Below, in pieces: positions 16,819 through 24,582 of a stretch of DNA of 64,000 bases. The notes under the pieces were generated by a model that was not told where the DNA came from, ran no database searches, and saw only the letters and a list, made by a program, of their open reading frames with translations. This stretch comes from Rathayibacter sp. VKM Ac-2804. GTDB taxonomy: Bacteria; Actinomycetota; Actinomycetes; Actinomycetales; Microbacteriaceae. Position 1 is the first letter of the stretch. Each line of letters begins with the position of its first letter. Location: assembly GCF_009866655.1 (NCBI RefSeq), contig NZ_CP047420.1, positions 806,001 to 870,000 on the forward strand. The letters are read 5' to 3'. The position numbers were made by a program, and so were the translations under genes.

Positions 16819-17346
16819 TCACGCGCTCTCGCCGAGTGGGAACACCAGCAGCGTCGACGTGGCCGTGGCGACCAGCCGCCCCTGCGCGTCCGTCACCCTC
16901 GCCTCCGCGAACGCCACCCGGCGCCCCGGCTTCACGACCGTGCCGACGGCGAGCAGCTCGCCGCTGTCCTGGTGCAGTCCGCGGAGGTAGCTGACGGTGA
17001 GGTCGAGCGAGGTGTAGCCGACGCCGATCGGCAGCGTCGACTGCACCGCGCAGCCCGCCGCCGAGTCGAGCACCGTGCAGACGAAGCCGCCGTGCACCCG
17101 CCCGATCGGGTTGTAGTGCGACTCGTCCGGCGAGCAGCGGAACTCCACCCGGCCCTCGTCGACCTCGCCGAGGGCCATGTTCATCAGCGTGATGATCGGC
17201 GGCGGCGGGATCGTCCCGTCCTTCATCGCGCGGAGGTAGTCCAGCCCGCTCATCCGCATCGCCGCGGCGGCTCCCGCCATCGGATCGTGCCAGGTGACCG
17301 TCTTGCTGCGCAGCTCGTCGGCAGCAGCTTCCCTGTTCGCGTCCAT
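16819..17346 (-). CDS. PaaI-type hotdog thioesterase
   Basis: 175 aa. Hotdog fold with NPIGRVHGGFVCTVLDSAAGCAVQ split here as the active-site HGG region (HGGF about residue 85) and the central helix, then TSLDLTVSYLRGL and VGTVVKPGRRVAFAEARV strands. Hydrolyses acyl-CoA, often aromatic acyl-CoA. ATG 17346 is preferred over GTG 17352 because GAGGGAG lies 5 nt before the ATG. Stands alone between the HTH-MNT unit and the DUF1648 gene. Substrate not determinable. Confidence 0.85.
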   Translation of the reverse strand: MDANREAAADELRSKTVTWHDPMAGAAAAMRMSGLDYLRAMKDGTIPPPPIITLMNMALGEVDEGRVEFRCSPDESHYNPIGRVHGGFVCTVLDSAAGCAVQSTLPIGVGYTSLDLTVSYLRGLHQDSGELLAVGTVVKPGRRVAFAEARVTDAQGRLVATATSTLLVFPLGESA

Positions 17347-17397
17347 GCCCACTCCCTCGTGAAGACTCCGGCGGCGACCATCGGCCGCGCTCGCACC

Positions 17398-18372
17398 CTA
17401 CGCGCGTCGGTCCTCGGCGCGTCGGCGCAGCGTCTCGAGGAGGGCGGCCGGGGTCTCCGGGTCGCTCAGACTGATCGCGAACTCGTCCCCGCGGGTGGTG
17501 GTCACCACGAGCCCGGGCCCTGCCTGGAGGAGGAGGGCCGAGCGCCCGGGCGACCACCGGTAGCCCCAGCCGCCCCACTCCGACGGCCGCAGCGCGGCGG
17601 TGGTCACCGAGGCCATCGACGACAGCGGGATCCGCCGCAGCGGGATCCCGAGCGCTGTCGACACCACGCGCAGCCCCCGGCGGTCGGCCGTGACGCGCAG
17701 CCGGGTGAAGCCGAGCATCACGACCGCGCTCGCTCCGAGGACGATCGCCATCCCGATCGCCGGTCCGACATCGCCCGTGGCGAGCAGACCCGGGACGGCC
17801 GCCGCGGCGATGAGCAGCAGCACCACTCCCGTGACCGCGAACACCCGCCCGGTGACGGTGTGCGACCAGGCGCCGGTCTCCTCGCGGCCGAGCGGCAGCC
17901 GGTCGACCGCGACCCGCGGCGCGTGCCGCGTGGGCGGGGCGATCAGGGCCGGGACCACGGCGAACACCCCGCCGCCGAGGAGCGCGAGCAGCCAGGCACC
18001 GAGCACGGCGCCCTCCGCCGAGCCCGCAGCGAGCGTGGTCCCGACCGAGGTCGCCCAGCCGCCGGCGCCGAGACCGGCGACCAGGCCGAGTCCGCCGAGC
18101 AGGAGGCGCGGGCCGCGGCCGAGTGCCGCAGCGACGAGTCCGGCGACGGCGGGGACCCCCGCCAGCAGCAGTGCCAGCCGGAGGAGGACCGCGACGGGCT
18201 GCGACTCGTCGGCGGCGCCGGTGCTCGACCAGTGCGAGGCGAGCGCGGGCGGGAGCCGGTCGCCGAGGACGGCCCGCGAGACGAGGATCGCCGCGGCGGG
18301 GAGCAGGAGCGACGCGGCGGCGACGAGCGTGCGCGCGCTGCGGTCGGTGGTGGTGGTGCCGGTGGTGGTCAC
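17398..18372 (-). CDS. DUF1648-containing membrane protein
   Basis: 324 aa with roughly six membrane segments. The N-terminal LPPALASHWSSTGAADE matches the DUF1648 extracellular loop (proline, His, Gly-x-x-D pattern). The C-terminal third is soluble and beta-rich (TRLRVTADRRGLRVVST, IPLSSMASVTT). Its ATG overlaps the stop of the GntR gene (ATGA), so it is cotranscribed with and probably controlled by that repressor. Related GntR/DUF1648 pairs are linked to envelope stress responses; function here is inferred only from that. Confidence 0.8.
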   Translation of the reverse strand: MTTTGTTTTDRSARTLVAAASLLLPAAAILVSRAVLGDRLPPALASHWSSTGAADESQPVAVLLRLALLLAGVPAVAGLVAAALGRGPRLLLGGLGLVAGLGAGGWATSVGTTLAAGSAEGAVLGAWLLALLGGGVFAVVPALIAPPTRHAPRVAVDRLPLGREETGAWSHTVTGRVFAVTGVVLLLIAAAAVPGLLATGDVGPAIGMAIVLGASAVVMLGFTRLRVTADRRGLRVVSTALGIPLRRIPLSSMASVTTAALRPSEWGGWGYRWSPGRSALLLQAGPGLVVTTTRGDEFAISLSDPETPAALLETLRRRAEDRRA

Positions 18373-18731
18373 AGTGCGGTCCTCTCGAGAAGGCGGATGA
18401 CGTCGGCGCGGCCGATGCCGCTGCGGCGGGCCTCGGCGGCGAGCTGCTCGACGAGGGCGGTGACGCGGACGAGGCCGGGGCCGGCCGACTCCGCGATCCA
18501 GGCGCCCCGGCCGCGGCGCATCTCGAGGAGGCCGTCGTCGCGGAGCGCGGCGTACGCGCGCAGCACGGTGTGCATGTTGATGCCGAGCGAGTCGGCGAGC
18601 TCGCGCGCCGGAGGCAGGCGGTCGCCCGCCGAGAGCTCGCCGGCGGCCACCGCGGCGCGCACCTGCGCCTCGAGCTGGTCGGCCAGCGAGCGGGGCGAGG
18701 AGTGGTCGACGCGCAGGAGCATGTTCGCCAT
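18369..18731 (-). CDS. GntR-family regulator, YtrA type
   Basis: 120 aa. Winged HTH (about residues 13-75: SLADQLEAQVRAAVAAGEL, LPPARELADSLGINMHTVLRAYAALRDDGLL, RRGRGAWI) followed by a short C-terminal dimerisation helix and no large effector domain, the YtrA layout. Overlaps the DUF1648 gene by 4 nt. An inverted repeat TGTT-N5-AACA lies at its start codon, suggesting autoregulation. YtrA regulators usually control adjacent membrane or ABC genes. Confidence 0.87.
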   Translation of the reverse strand: MANMLLRVDHSSPRSLADQLEAQVRAAVAAGELSAGDRLPPARELADSLGINMHTVLRAYAALRDDGLLEMRRGRGAWIAESAGPGLVRVTALVEQLAAEARRSGIGRADVIRLLERTAL

Positions 18732-18743
18732 GTTAGTAGAACA
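18731..18743. promoter_or_regulatory. Candidate GntR operator
   Basis: TGTT (18731-18734), AGTAG, AACA (18740-18743) forms a 13-bp inverted repeat at the first base of the gntR start. It also lies upstream of the divergent gene at 18802, so both could be controlled from here. Based on symmetry and position only. Confidence 0.3.
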
Positions 18744-18801
18744 ATGTCCGCTCGAACCAGGGCGCTAGCGTGAGGAGCACAGCCCGGGAGAGGGGAACCC
18801 G

Positions 18802-19449
18802 ATGACAGCTCCGACCACCGTCCCTGCGTCCGCCGCCTCGCGCGCGGCGACGCTGCGGCTCGCCGGCCTCTTCGTGGCGGCGGCGGGCCTGCTCGACGCC
18901 GTGTTCCTGCTCGCCCCGGTCGGCTCCGGAGCCTCGCTCGCGGCGCGCGCCGTCGTGCTCCTGGGTGCGGGCCTGCTCGCTGCCGCCGCATCGGTCCTCG
19001 CGCGGGGGGCCGATTCGAAGGGCGGGCTGGTCGGCCCGACCGGCGCGACGGCGCTCATCGTCTTCGCGGTGCTGATCGTGCTGCGGCCGATCGTGTCCTG
19101 GTCCTCGCCGAGCACGGCGGGCGCGACGTCCACGCCCGAGATGATCGCCGCGTCGACGCTCGTGCTCACCCTGGCGGTGCTCTCGCTGGTCGCCGGGGTC
19201 GTGGGGCTCGTCGCGCTCGGGCGGTCGCGCTCCGTGCCGCGCCGGGTGGTCGTGGCCGCCGCCGTCGCCGTGGCCGTGAACGCCGCCGGAGGATTCGCCA
19301 CGACCGCCCCGCTGCTGGTCACCGCGACGCCGTCGCAGGAGCTGCTGATCGGGATCTCCATCGCGGCGTCGATCGCCGGGTCGCTGATGATCCTCGCGAC
19401 GGGAGCCGTCTGGCTGCTCGCCGCCCGTTCCATGGTCCGCGCGGGCTGA
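18802..19449 (+). CDS. Membrane protein of unknown function
   Basis: 215 aa with about six hydrophobic segments in three pairs (LAGLFVAAAGLLDAVFLLA, AVVLLGAGLLAAAASVLA, ALIVFAVLIVLRPIV, LVLTLAVLSLVAGVVGLVAL, and two more) and no soluble domain. ATG 18802 follows GAGAGGGG. Divergent from the GntR unit with 70 bp between, so possibly part of the same response. No family recognised. Confidence 0.7.
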   Translation: MTAPTTVPASAASRAATLRLAGLFVAAAGLLDAVFLLAPVGSGASLAARAVVLLGAGLLAAAASVLARGADSKGGLVGPTGATALIVFAVLIVLRPIVSWSSPSTAGATSTPEMIAASTLVLTLAVLSLVAGVVGLVALGRSRSVPRRVVVAAAVAVAVNAAGGFATTAPLLVTATPSQELLIGISIAASIAGSLMILATGAVWLLAARSMVRAG

Positions 19450-19480
19450 CCGGCGCGCCGCCCGTCGGCGACGACGTCTC

Positions 19481-20092
19481 TCAGGACGACAGTGCGAGCG
19501 ACACCGCCAGCACCACCATCACGACCGCGACCGCCCCGTCGAGCACCCGCCAGGCCGTGCGGCTGCGGAACAGCGGCCGCAGCGCCCGCGCCCCGAAGCC
19601 CAGCGCCGTGAACCACAGCACACTGCCCAGTGCCGCGCCCGTGCCGAACCACCAGCGCTCGTCGCCGTGCGTGTTCGCCACCGAGCCCAGCAGCACGACC
19701 GTGTCGAGGTAGACGTGCGGGTTCAGCAGCGTCAGGGCGAGGCAGGTGCCGATCGCGGTCCGGAGCGAGGTGGAGGCGCCGGCCGGGTCGCCGTCGAGCG
19801 TCCCCGGGCGCAGCGCCCGCCGCGCGGCGAGGACGGCGTAGGCGAGGAGGAAGACGATCCCACCCCAGCGGATGACGACCAGCAGCCACGGCGCCGACTC
19901 GAGCACCGCCCCGATCCCGGCGATGCCGAGGACGATCAGGGCCGCATCCGCCAGCGCGCAGATCGCGACGACGGCGAGCACGTGCTCGCGGCGGAGCCCC
20001 TGCCGCAGCACGAACGCGTTCTGGGCGCCGATGGCGATGATGAGCGAGAGGCCGAAGCCGAGGCCGGACAGGGCGGCGAGGAGGGGGGACAC
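19481..20092 (-). CDS. LysE/ArgO-type basic amino acid exporter
   Basis: 203 aa, the usual length of the family, with six membrane segments. Family motifs: GLSLIIAIGAQNAFVLRQGL at the N-terminus and CLALTLLNPHVYLDTVVLLG in the middle. GTG 20092 is chosen because a -10 hexamer TAGCGT ends 7 nt upstream (leaderless start); the longer frame from 20134 would consume the promoter. Exports arginine and/or lysine. Transcribed divergently from an ArgP/LysG homologue, which activates such exporters when the basic amino acid accumulates. Confidence 0.87.
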   Translation of the reverse strand: MSPLLAALSGLGFGLSLIIAIGAQNAFVLRQGLRREHVLAVVAICALADAALIVLGIAGIGAVLESAPWLLVVIRWGGIVFLLAYAVLAARRALRPGTLDGDPAGASTSLRTAIGTCLALTLLNPHVYLDTVVLLGSVANTHGDERWWFGTGAALGSVLWFTALGFGARALRPLFRSRTAWRVLDGAVAVVMVVLAVSLALSS

Positions 20093-20172
20093 GGCTCCGA
20101 CGCTAAGGTCCGAGCATGCTGTAGACCAGCTCACGCTTCTTCAGTACCGTAAGCGCAACTGATGGGAGCGCG
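20093..20172. promoter_or_regulatory. argO/argP divergent promoter region
   Basis: Minus strand: -10 TAGCGT (20105-20100) 7 nt before the exporter GTG. Plus strand: -10-like TACCGT (20145-20150) followed by GGGAGCG before the regulator ATG. The 80-bp gap is the expected place for ArgP binding, though no clear palindrome stands out. Confidence 0.4.
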
Positions 20173-21057
20173 ATGCTGACCGACGATCTCGACCTCGCCC
20201 GTCTCCGTGCCCTCGCCGCCGCCGTCCGCTTCGGCTCCTTCGACGCCGCCGCCCGCGAGCTGCACGTCACGCCCTCGGCGCTCAGCCAGCGGATCAAGGC
20301 GCTCGAGTCGGCCGCCGGCCGCGTGCTGCTGGTCCGCTCGCGCCCCGTCGTCGCGACCGAGGCGGGCGCGGGCCTGCTCCGCCTGGCCCGCCAGATCGAG
20401 CTGCTCGCCGAGGACGCGGTGCGCGGGCTCGACGGCGGGGCGCGCGAGGGCCGAGGGCCGGTCACGGTGCCGATGGCCGTCAACGCCGACTCGCTCGCGA
20501 CCTGGGTGCTGCCCGCGCTGGCCACTGTGCCCGACGTCGTCGTCGAGCTGCACCGCGAGGACCAGGAGCACACCACCGCGTTCCTCCGCGACGGCACCGT
20601 GCTCGCCGCGGTGACGGCCGAGGCCGAGGCGGTGCTCGGCTGCACCGTCGCCCCGCTCGGCGTGATGCGCTACCGGGCGATGGCCGCACCCGCCTTCGCC
20701 GAGCGCTGGTTCCCGGACGGGCCGGACGCGGAGGCGCTCGCCGTCGCGCCGGTCGTCGTCTTCGACGAGAAGGACCGCCTGCAGACCCGGTTCCTCGAGG
20801 CGGCCGGCGTCGAGGGCCGCCCGCCGCAGCACCGCGTGCCCGGCTCGGCCGACTTCGAGCAGGCCGTGCGCCTCGGCCTCGGCTGGGGCATGCTGCCCGA
20901 GCTGCAGGCCCCCGTCGGCGCCGCGGGCCTCGTCGCCCTCGGCGGCGCCCCCGTCGACGTCCCCCTCTACTGGCAGCAGTGGGCCCTGCACACCCCGAGC
21001 CTCGCCGCCGTCGCCGCCGCCATCACCACCGCCGCCCACGCGACCCTGCGCGTTTGA
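20173..21057 (+). CDS. LysR-family regulator ArgP/LysG
   Basis: 294 aa. N-terminal winged HTH LRALAAAVRFGSFDAAAREL then TPSALSQRIKALESAAG, typical of ArgP/LysG, and an effector domain containing ADSLATWVLPAL. The EDQEHTTAFLRDGTVLAAVT stretch is the conserved ligand-pocket signature of this subfamily. It lies back-to-back with the LysE/ArgO exporter, a pairing well known in Corynebacterium and E. coli. A family A hairpin begins 7 bp past the stop. Confidence 0.9.
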   Translation: MLTDDLDLARLRALAAAVRFGSFDAAARELHVTPSALSQRIKALESAAGRVLLVRSRPVVATEAGAGLLRLARQIELLAEDAVRGLDGGAREGRGPVTVPMAVNADSLATWVLPALATVPDVVVELHREDQEHTTAFLRDGTVLAAVTAEAEAVLGCTVAPLGVMRYRAMAAPAFAERWFPDGPDAEALAVAPVVVFDEKDRLQTRFLEAAGVEGRPPQHRVPGSADFEQAVRLGLGWGMLPELQAPVGAAGLVALGGAPVDVPLYWQQWALHTPSLAAVAAAITTAAHATLRV

Positions 21058-21064
21058 TCCCCGC

Positions 21065-21125
21065 CGCGAGATGCCACTTGTGCATGCGACACGCCGTGGA
21101 AAGCGTGCACAAGTGGCATCTCGCG
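21065..21125 (-). repeat. Family A intergenic hairpin, copy 4
   Basis: 61 bp: arms 21065-21087 and 21103-21125 with one mismatch (TGCATGC on the left), loop 21088-21102 (GACACGCCGTGGAAA). It fills the gap between two convergent stops, exactly 7 bp from the ArgP stop and 7 bp from the deacetylase stop, so it could end transcription from both sides. Confidence 0.9.
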
Positions 21126-21132
21126 GAGACCG

Positions 21133-21966
21133 TCAGACGGCGAAGACGTCGCGGAGGGTCACCGTCTCGAGGGAGCGGGCCCGGAGGAGGTCGACCAGCT
21201 GCGCGTAGACCGTCGTCACCGGATCGAAGTTCGCATGCCCGATCACGATGCGCTGCGGCCGGAACCACTCGTCCGCGAACCCGAGCAGCTGCTCCGGGGT
21301 GATCCGCCCCGAATCGGAGAGGGAGCCGTACCAGAGCGTCGTGGCCGTGTAGCCGACGGCGGCTGCGGCCGCCCGGCTGCGGGCGTCGGTGTAGCCGAAC
21401 GGCGGGCGGTAGAACGGAGCGGCCTCCACGCCGTAGGTGGCGCGGATGAAGTCGCCGTTGCGGCCGAGCTCCTCCTGGATCCCGTCATCCGAGAGCGAGG
21501 TGAGATCGGCGTGCGACCAGGTGTGGTTCGCGAGCTGGACCTGCCCGCTCGCGACCAGCGGTGCGAGCGCGGGGGCGCTGACGGTCCAGGAGTCGTACTT
21601 CCCGTTGAGGAAGAAGGTGAGCCGGGTCCCGGTGTCCTTCGCGAACTGCGCGTAGGCGGCGACGACGTCGGAGTCGGCGCCGTCGTCGACCGTCCACGCC
21701 AGCAGGCTCCCGTCGCCGGGCAGCTCGGTGATCGTGCCCTCCGGCAGGGGGAAGCGCGCGCGGACCGGCACGGGCGCCGCCGTCGCGGTCGGCACGGGGC
21801 GCGGCGGGGGAGTCCGAGCGGGCGCGAGCGTCGCGGCCGCGGCCACCGGCGTCGCGGTCGGCGCGGGACGGGGGGCGCTCGTGCATCCTGCGAGCCCCAC
21901 CGCGGCCGAGGCGATCCCCAGCAGCAGCGCACGGCGCCTCAGAGCATCCGGCGTCGAGCCGTTCAC
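21133..21966 (-). CDS. Polysaccharide deacetylase lipoprotein (NodB fold)
   Basis: 277 aa. Lipobox GLAGC with Cys28, a Pro/Ala/Thr-rich spacer (about residues 30-72), then the NodB domain: motif 1 TVDDG (D94, D95), motif 2 NHTWSH (H148 and H152, metal ligands), motif 3 RPPFG (R187), and a C-terminal VIGHANF. All catalytic residues are present. Removes N- or O-acetyl groups from cell-wall or secreted glycans at the outer face of the membrane. Stands alone; convergent with argP. Confidence 0.88.
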   Translation of the reverse strand: MNGSTPDALRRRALLLGIASAAVGLAGCTSAPRPAPTATPVAAAATLAPARTPPPRPVPTATAAPVPVRARFPLPEGTITELPGDGSLLAWTVDDGADSDVVAAYAQFAKDTGTRLTFFLNGKYDSWTVSAPALAPLVASGQVQLANHTWSHADLTSLSDDGIQEELGRNGDFIRATYGVEAAPFYRPPFGYTDARSRAAAAAVGYTATTLWYGSLSDSGRITPEQLLGFADEWFRPQRIVIGHANFDPVTTVYAQLVDLLRARSLETVTLRDVFAV

Positions 21967-22031
21967 GGTCCCCCCATGCGGCGGCCCGGACCCCCCGCGC
22001 GCACCGGGAGCGACCGTAGCACCGGCGAGCC

Positions 22032-22060
22032 TTGCAGGGCGCGCGCGTGTCGCCTAAGCT
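22032..22060 (+). promoter_or_regulatory. Promoter of the L28-L33-S14 operon
   Basis: -35 TTGCAG (22032-22037) and -10 TAAGCT (22055-22060) with a 17-bp spacer, the best sigma-70-like match in the area. It predicts a leader of about 150 nt before rpmB. The leader has a CGTGCA-TCTG-CACG-like inverted repeat near 22071; whether the leader regulates translation is unknown. No AT-rich Zur box was seen. Confidence 0.55.
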
Positions 22061-22219
22061 ACTCGGGTTGCGTGCATCTGCACGCTCTTGCGCGCTGCCC
22101 ACCGGGCGGGACCCCGGTCCTCCTCGACAGGCGGGCGGTGCGCCGACAAGTGACCTTGGGTGGGTCGGGCGAGGCCTCGTGCCGCGCGTGGCCCACGGTA
22201 ACCACACATGGAGGAAACC

Positions 22220-22456
22220 ATGGCAGCAGTCTGCCAGGTGACCGGAGCCGTCCCCGGCTTCGGACACGCCATCTCGCACTCGCACCGGCGCACCAAGCGC
22301 CGCTTCGACCCGAACGTGCAGAAGAAGACGTACTACGTCCCGTCCCTGCGCCGTAACGTCACGCTGACGCTGTCGGCCAAGGGCATCAAGGTCATCGACG
22401 CCCGTGGCATCGAGTCCGTCGTGAAGGATGTTCTCGCTCGTGGGGTGAAGATCTAA
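22220..22456 (+). CDS. rpmB: 50S ribosomal protein L28
   Basis: 78 aa. MAAVCQVTG then [16 protein letters not shown] and [14 protein letters not shown], the standard L28 sequence. Has a single Cys, so it cannot form the four-Cys zinc site; it is the zinc-independent form. ATG 22220 has GAGGA at 22211. First gene of a three-gene operon with L33 and S14; its stop overlaps the L33 start by one base. Confidence 0.95.
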   Translation: MAAVCQVTGAVPGFGHAISHSHRRTKRRFDPNVQKKTYYVPSLRRNVTLTLSAKGIKVIDARGIESVVKDVLARGVKI

Positions 22457-22623
22457 TGGCCAAGCAGCAGGACGTCCGTCCGATCATCAAGCTCCGTTCG
22501 ACGGCCGGAACCGGTTACACCTACGTGACCAAGAAGAACCGCCGCAACGACCCCGACCGTCTCGTGCTCAAGAAGTACGACCCCGTAGTGCGCAAGCACG
22601 TCGACTTCCGCGAGGAGCGCTAA
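22456..22623 (+). CDS. rpmG: 50S ribosomal protein L33
   Basis: 55 aa: [20 protein letters not shown] then [20 protein letters not shown]. No Cys at all, so zinc-independent form. Start TAATG overlaps the L28 stop. Too short for length-filtered gene lists but unmistakable. Binds 23S rRNA near the E site. Confidence 0.95.
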   Translation: MAKQQDVRPIIKLRSTAGTGYTYVTKKNRRNDPDRLVLKKYDPVVRKHVDFREER

Positions 22624-22625
22624 GT

Positions 22626-22931
22626 ATGGCTAAGAAGAGCAAGATCGCCCGCAATGAGCAGCGCAAGGTGGTCGTCGAGCGCTACGCCGCCAAGCGCCTC
22701 GAGCTGAAGAAGGCGCTCGTCGACCCGGCCGGGACCGACGAGTCCCGCGAGGCCGCCCGCACGGGCCTCCAGAAGCTCCCCCGCAACGCCTCGCCCGTCC
22801 GCGTCCGAGGCCGCGACGCCGTCGACGGCCGCCCCCGCGGCAACCTGTCGAAGTTCGGCATCTCGCGTGTCCGCTTCCGCGACATGGCCCACCGCGGCGA
22901 GCTGCCCGGCATCACCAAGTCCAGCTGGTAA
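22626..22931 (+). CDS. rpsN: 30S ribosomal protein S14 (zinc-independent form)
   Basis: 101 aa. Long S14 type without the C-x2-C zinc motif: [61 protein letters not shown]. Starts 2 bp after L33. In many actinobacteria an L28-L33-S14 operon of this kind is a zinc-starvation copy under Zur; in Microbacteriaceae it may be the only set, which the rest of the genome would show. Confidence 0.95.
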   Translation: MAKKSKIARNEQRKVVVERYAAKRLELKKALVDPAGTDESREAARTGLQKLPRNASPVRVRGRDAVDGRPRGNLSKFGISRVRFRDMAHRGELPGITKSSW

Positions 22932-22958
22932 GCGGCGCCCGCATATCTGCATGAACAC

Positions 22959-22996
22959 CGAAAGGCCCCACGATCTCGCGATCGCGGGGCCTTTCG
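22959..22996 (+). terminator. Terminator of the ribosomal operon
   Basis: Outer stem CGAAAGGCCCC (22959-22969) / GGGGCCTTTCG (22986-22996), then an A/C mismatch and an inner stem CGATC/GATCG around TCGC. Very stable 38-nt hairpin 27 bp after rpsN. No T-tract follows, as often in high-GC actinobacteria. Confidence 0.8.
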
Positions 22997-23008
22997 GCGT
23001 TCCCGGGT

Positions 23009-23113
23009 CGGGGCGTCCCTGCCGCCCCTCCCCGCAGTCGGCTTCTCGAAGTGGCGGGGTTCCGCAGAGCGTCCTGCGTCCGCTCCGGAGAATCGCTTGG
23101 CATGCGATTCTCC
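23009..23113 (-). repeat. Family B intergenic repeat, copy 1
   Basis: About 105 bp that align, in inverted orientation, with 34852-34952: shared blocks GGGGCGTCCC, GCCGCCCCTCCC, GCAGTCG and GAATCGCTTGGCA. It ends in a hairpin GGAGAATCGC-TTGGCAT-GCGATTCTCC (23087-23113). The second copy has stem changes on both sides that keep pairing. Non-coding. The remaining part of this 380-bp gap (23114-23243) is repeat-like but unmatched. Confidence 0.7.
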
Positions 23114-23243
23114 GATTCGCTCGCGCGTTCCGCTTGCGCCGCTTGTTCCGGACGGTGATCCGTCGCGAACGGCTCCTTCGTTCGCTGTCAGGCAGCCGTT
23201 CTCGACGGATGGGCGATGCCTCGCAGTCGGCGGGCCCCCTGCA

Positions 23244-23283
23244 TGCTGATCGAGTAGCCCGCGCAGCGGGCGTATCGAGATCC
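23244..23283 (+). repeat. Family C repeat, half copy 1
   Basis: TGCTGATCGAGTAGCC then a CGC-GCAG-GCG-type hairpin and GGGCGTATCGAGATCC. It equals the left half of the full inverted pairs at 29293, 57865 and 62639. It lies 30 bp before the deoC start. Confidence 0.8.
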
Positions 23284-23300
23284 AGCCGCCGGGCGCCGCG

Positions 23301-23306
23301 TAAAAT
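23301..23306 (+). promoter_or_regulatory. deoC -10 element
   Basis: TAAAAT at 23301-23306 is a strong -10 and ends 7 nt before ATG 23314, so transcription would start at or next to the start codon (leaderless mRNA). This decides between ATG 23305 (inside the promoter) and ATG 23314. Confidence 0.6.
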
Positions 23307-23313
23307 GGCGGGC

Positions 23314-24036
23314 ATGACAAGCAGCCTTCCGACCGTCGCCGAGATCGCGGCGCTCATCGACCACGCGATCCTGAAGCCCGAGCTGACCCGGCCCGAGGTC
23401 GACGCGCAGCTCGACGAGGCCCGCGCGGCCGGCGTCTTCAGCGTCTGCGTGCGCCCCTCCGACATCGCGCACGCCGTCCGCCGGCTCGAGGGCTCCGGCG
23501 TCCTCGTCGGCACGGTCATCGGCTTCCCGCACGGCACGACCTCCACCGCGGCGAAGGTCGCGGAGTCGACGCAGGCGCTCGCCGACGGCGCGGTCGAGCT
23601 CGACATGGTCGTCAACATCGGGCGCCTGCGCAGCAACCTCCTCGACGACGTCGAGGCCGACATCCGCGCGGTCGTCGACGCGGCCGAGGGCCACGTCGTC
23701 AAGGTCATCCTCGAGACCAGCTACCTCGACGACGAGCAGATCGTGGCCGGCAGCGAGGCCGCCGAGCGCGCGGGCGCCGACTTCGTCAAGACCGCGACCG
23801 GCTTCGGCGGCGGCGGCGCGAACGAGCACGATCTGCGCCTGATGCGCGGCGCCGTCTCGGACGCCGTGCAGATCAAGGCGTCCGGCGGCGTCCGCGACCT
23901 CGACACGCTCCTGGCCTTCCGCGAGCTCGGCGTCACCCGCTTCGGCACGAGCGGCTCGGCCGTCATCCTCGGCGACCTGACCGCGCGCCACGCGGGCGAC
24001 GACTCCGCCGCCCGCGTCGACGCCGCCTCGTACTGA
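23314..24036 (+). CDS. deoC: Deoxyribose-phosphate aldolase
   Basis: 240 aa class I aldolase (TIM barrel) that splits 2-deoxyribose-5-phosphate to acetaldehyde and glyceraldehyde-3-phosphate in deoxynucleoside salvage. Schiff-base lysine in FVKTATGFG, second lysine in IKASGGVRD, and early IDHAILKPELT motif. ATG 23314 fits the leaderless promoter and family N-terminus. The next gene starts 5 bp later. Confidence 0.93.
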   Translation: MTSSLPTVAEIAALIDHAILKPELTRPEVDAQLDEARAAGVFSVCVRPSDIAHAVRRLEGSGVLVGTVIGFPHGTTSTAAKVAESTQALADGAVELDMVVNIGRLRSNLLDDVEADIRAVVDAAEGHVVKVILETSYLDDEQIVAGSEAAERAGADFVKTATGFGGGGANEHDLRLMRGAVSDAVQIKASGGVRDLDTLLAFRELGVTRFGTSGSAVILGDLTARHAGDDSAARVDAASY

Positions 24037-24041
24037 GCACC

Positions 24042-24569
24042 GTGCGCGGGGGAGGGGCGGCGGGTCGTCGCGCGGCGGCGGAGGGCCGCTCCCTCGACGA
24101 CATCGCGAAGGCGCTCAAGGAGCGGGTCTACGCCGCCTTCACCGGCCTCGCCGTCGTGATGATCTACGCCGTCGACGACCAGGCGGACTCCGCGCACGCG
24201 CTGCGCAGCCTCGTGATCGCGATCGTCGGCATCTCCGCCGCGGGCTTCGTCGCCGACGTGATCGCGCACCAGGTCGCCCACGCGGCGACCCCGACCGCGG
24301 CCGAGGCGCGCACGATGCTCCGGATCTCGGGCGGCGCGCTCGCCTCCGCCTCCCTGCCCGTCCTGGTGCTGGCCGCGTCCGCGCTCGGCTGGATCGACGA
24401 CGTCGTCGCGCTGCGGATCGGCGTGGGCGTCTACGTCGCCACCCTCGCCGGCATCGCCCTGATCGCGGTGGTCCGTGCCGGACTCGGGCTCGGGCAGAGC
24501 ATCATCGGCCTGCTCGGCCTCGTCGGACTGGGAGCCGCCGTCGTCGGCGTGCTCGCCCTGTCGCACTGA
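24042..24569 (+). CDS. Membrane protein of unknown function
   Basis: 175 aa. A short cytoplasmic N-terminus (LDDIAKALKERVY) followed by four or five hydrophobic helices (AFTGLAVVMIYAV, LVIAIVGISAAGFVADVI, LASASLPVLVLAASALGW, VGVYVATLAGIALIAVV, IIGLLGLVGLGAAVVGVLAL). GTG 24042 is 5 bp past the deoC stop, so it is probably cotranscribed with deoC. The first 14 codons are low-complexity and a later start is possible. Family not recognised. Confidence 0.65.
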   Translation: MRGGGAAGRRAAAEGRSLDDIAKALKERVYAAFTGLAVVMIYAVDDQADSAHALRSLVIAIVGISAAGFVADVIAHQVAHAATPTAAEARTMLRISGGALASASLPVLVLAASALGWIDDVVALRIGVGVYVATLAGIALIAVVRAGLGLGQSIIGLLGLVGLGAAVVGVLALSH

Positions 24570-24582
24570 GGGGCCGACCGAC

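Noticed and set aside
22070..22219. Zur box in the ribosomal operon leader
   Set aside because: No AT-rich inverted repeat of the Zur type in the leader.
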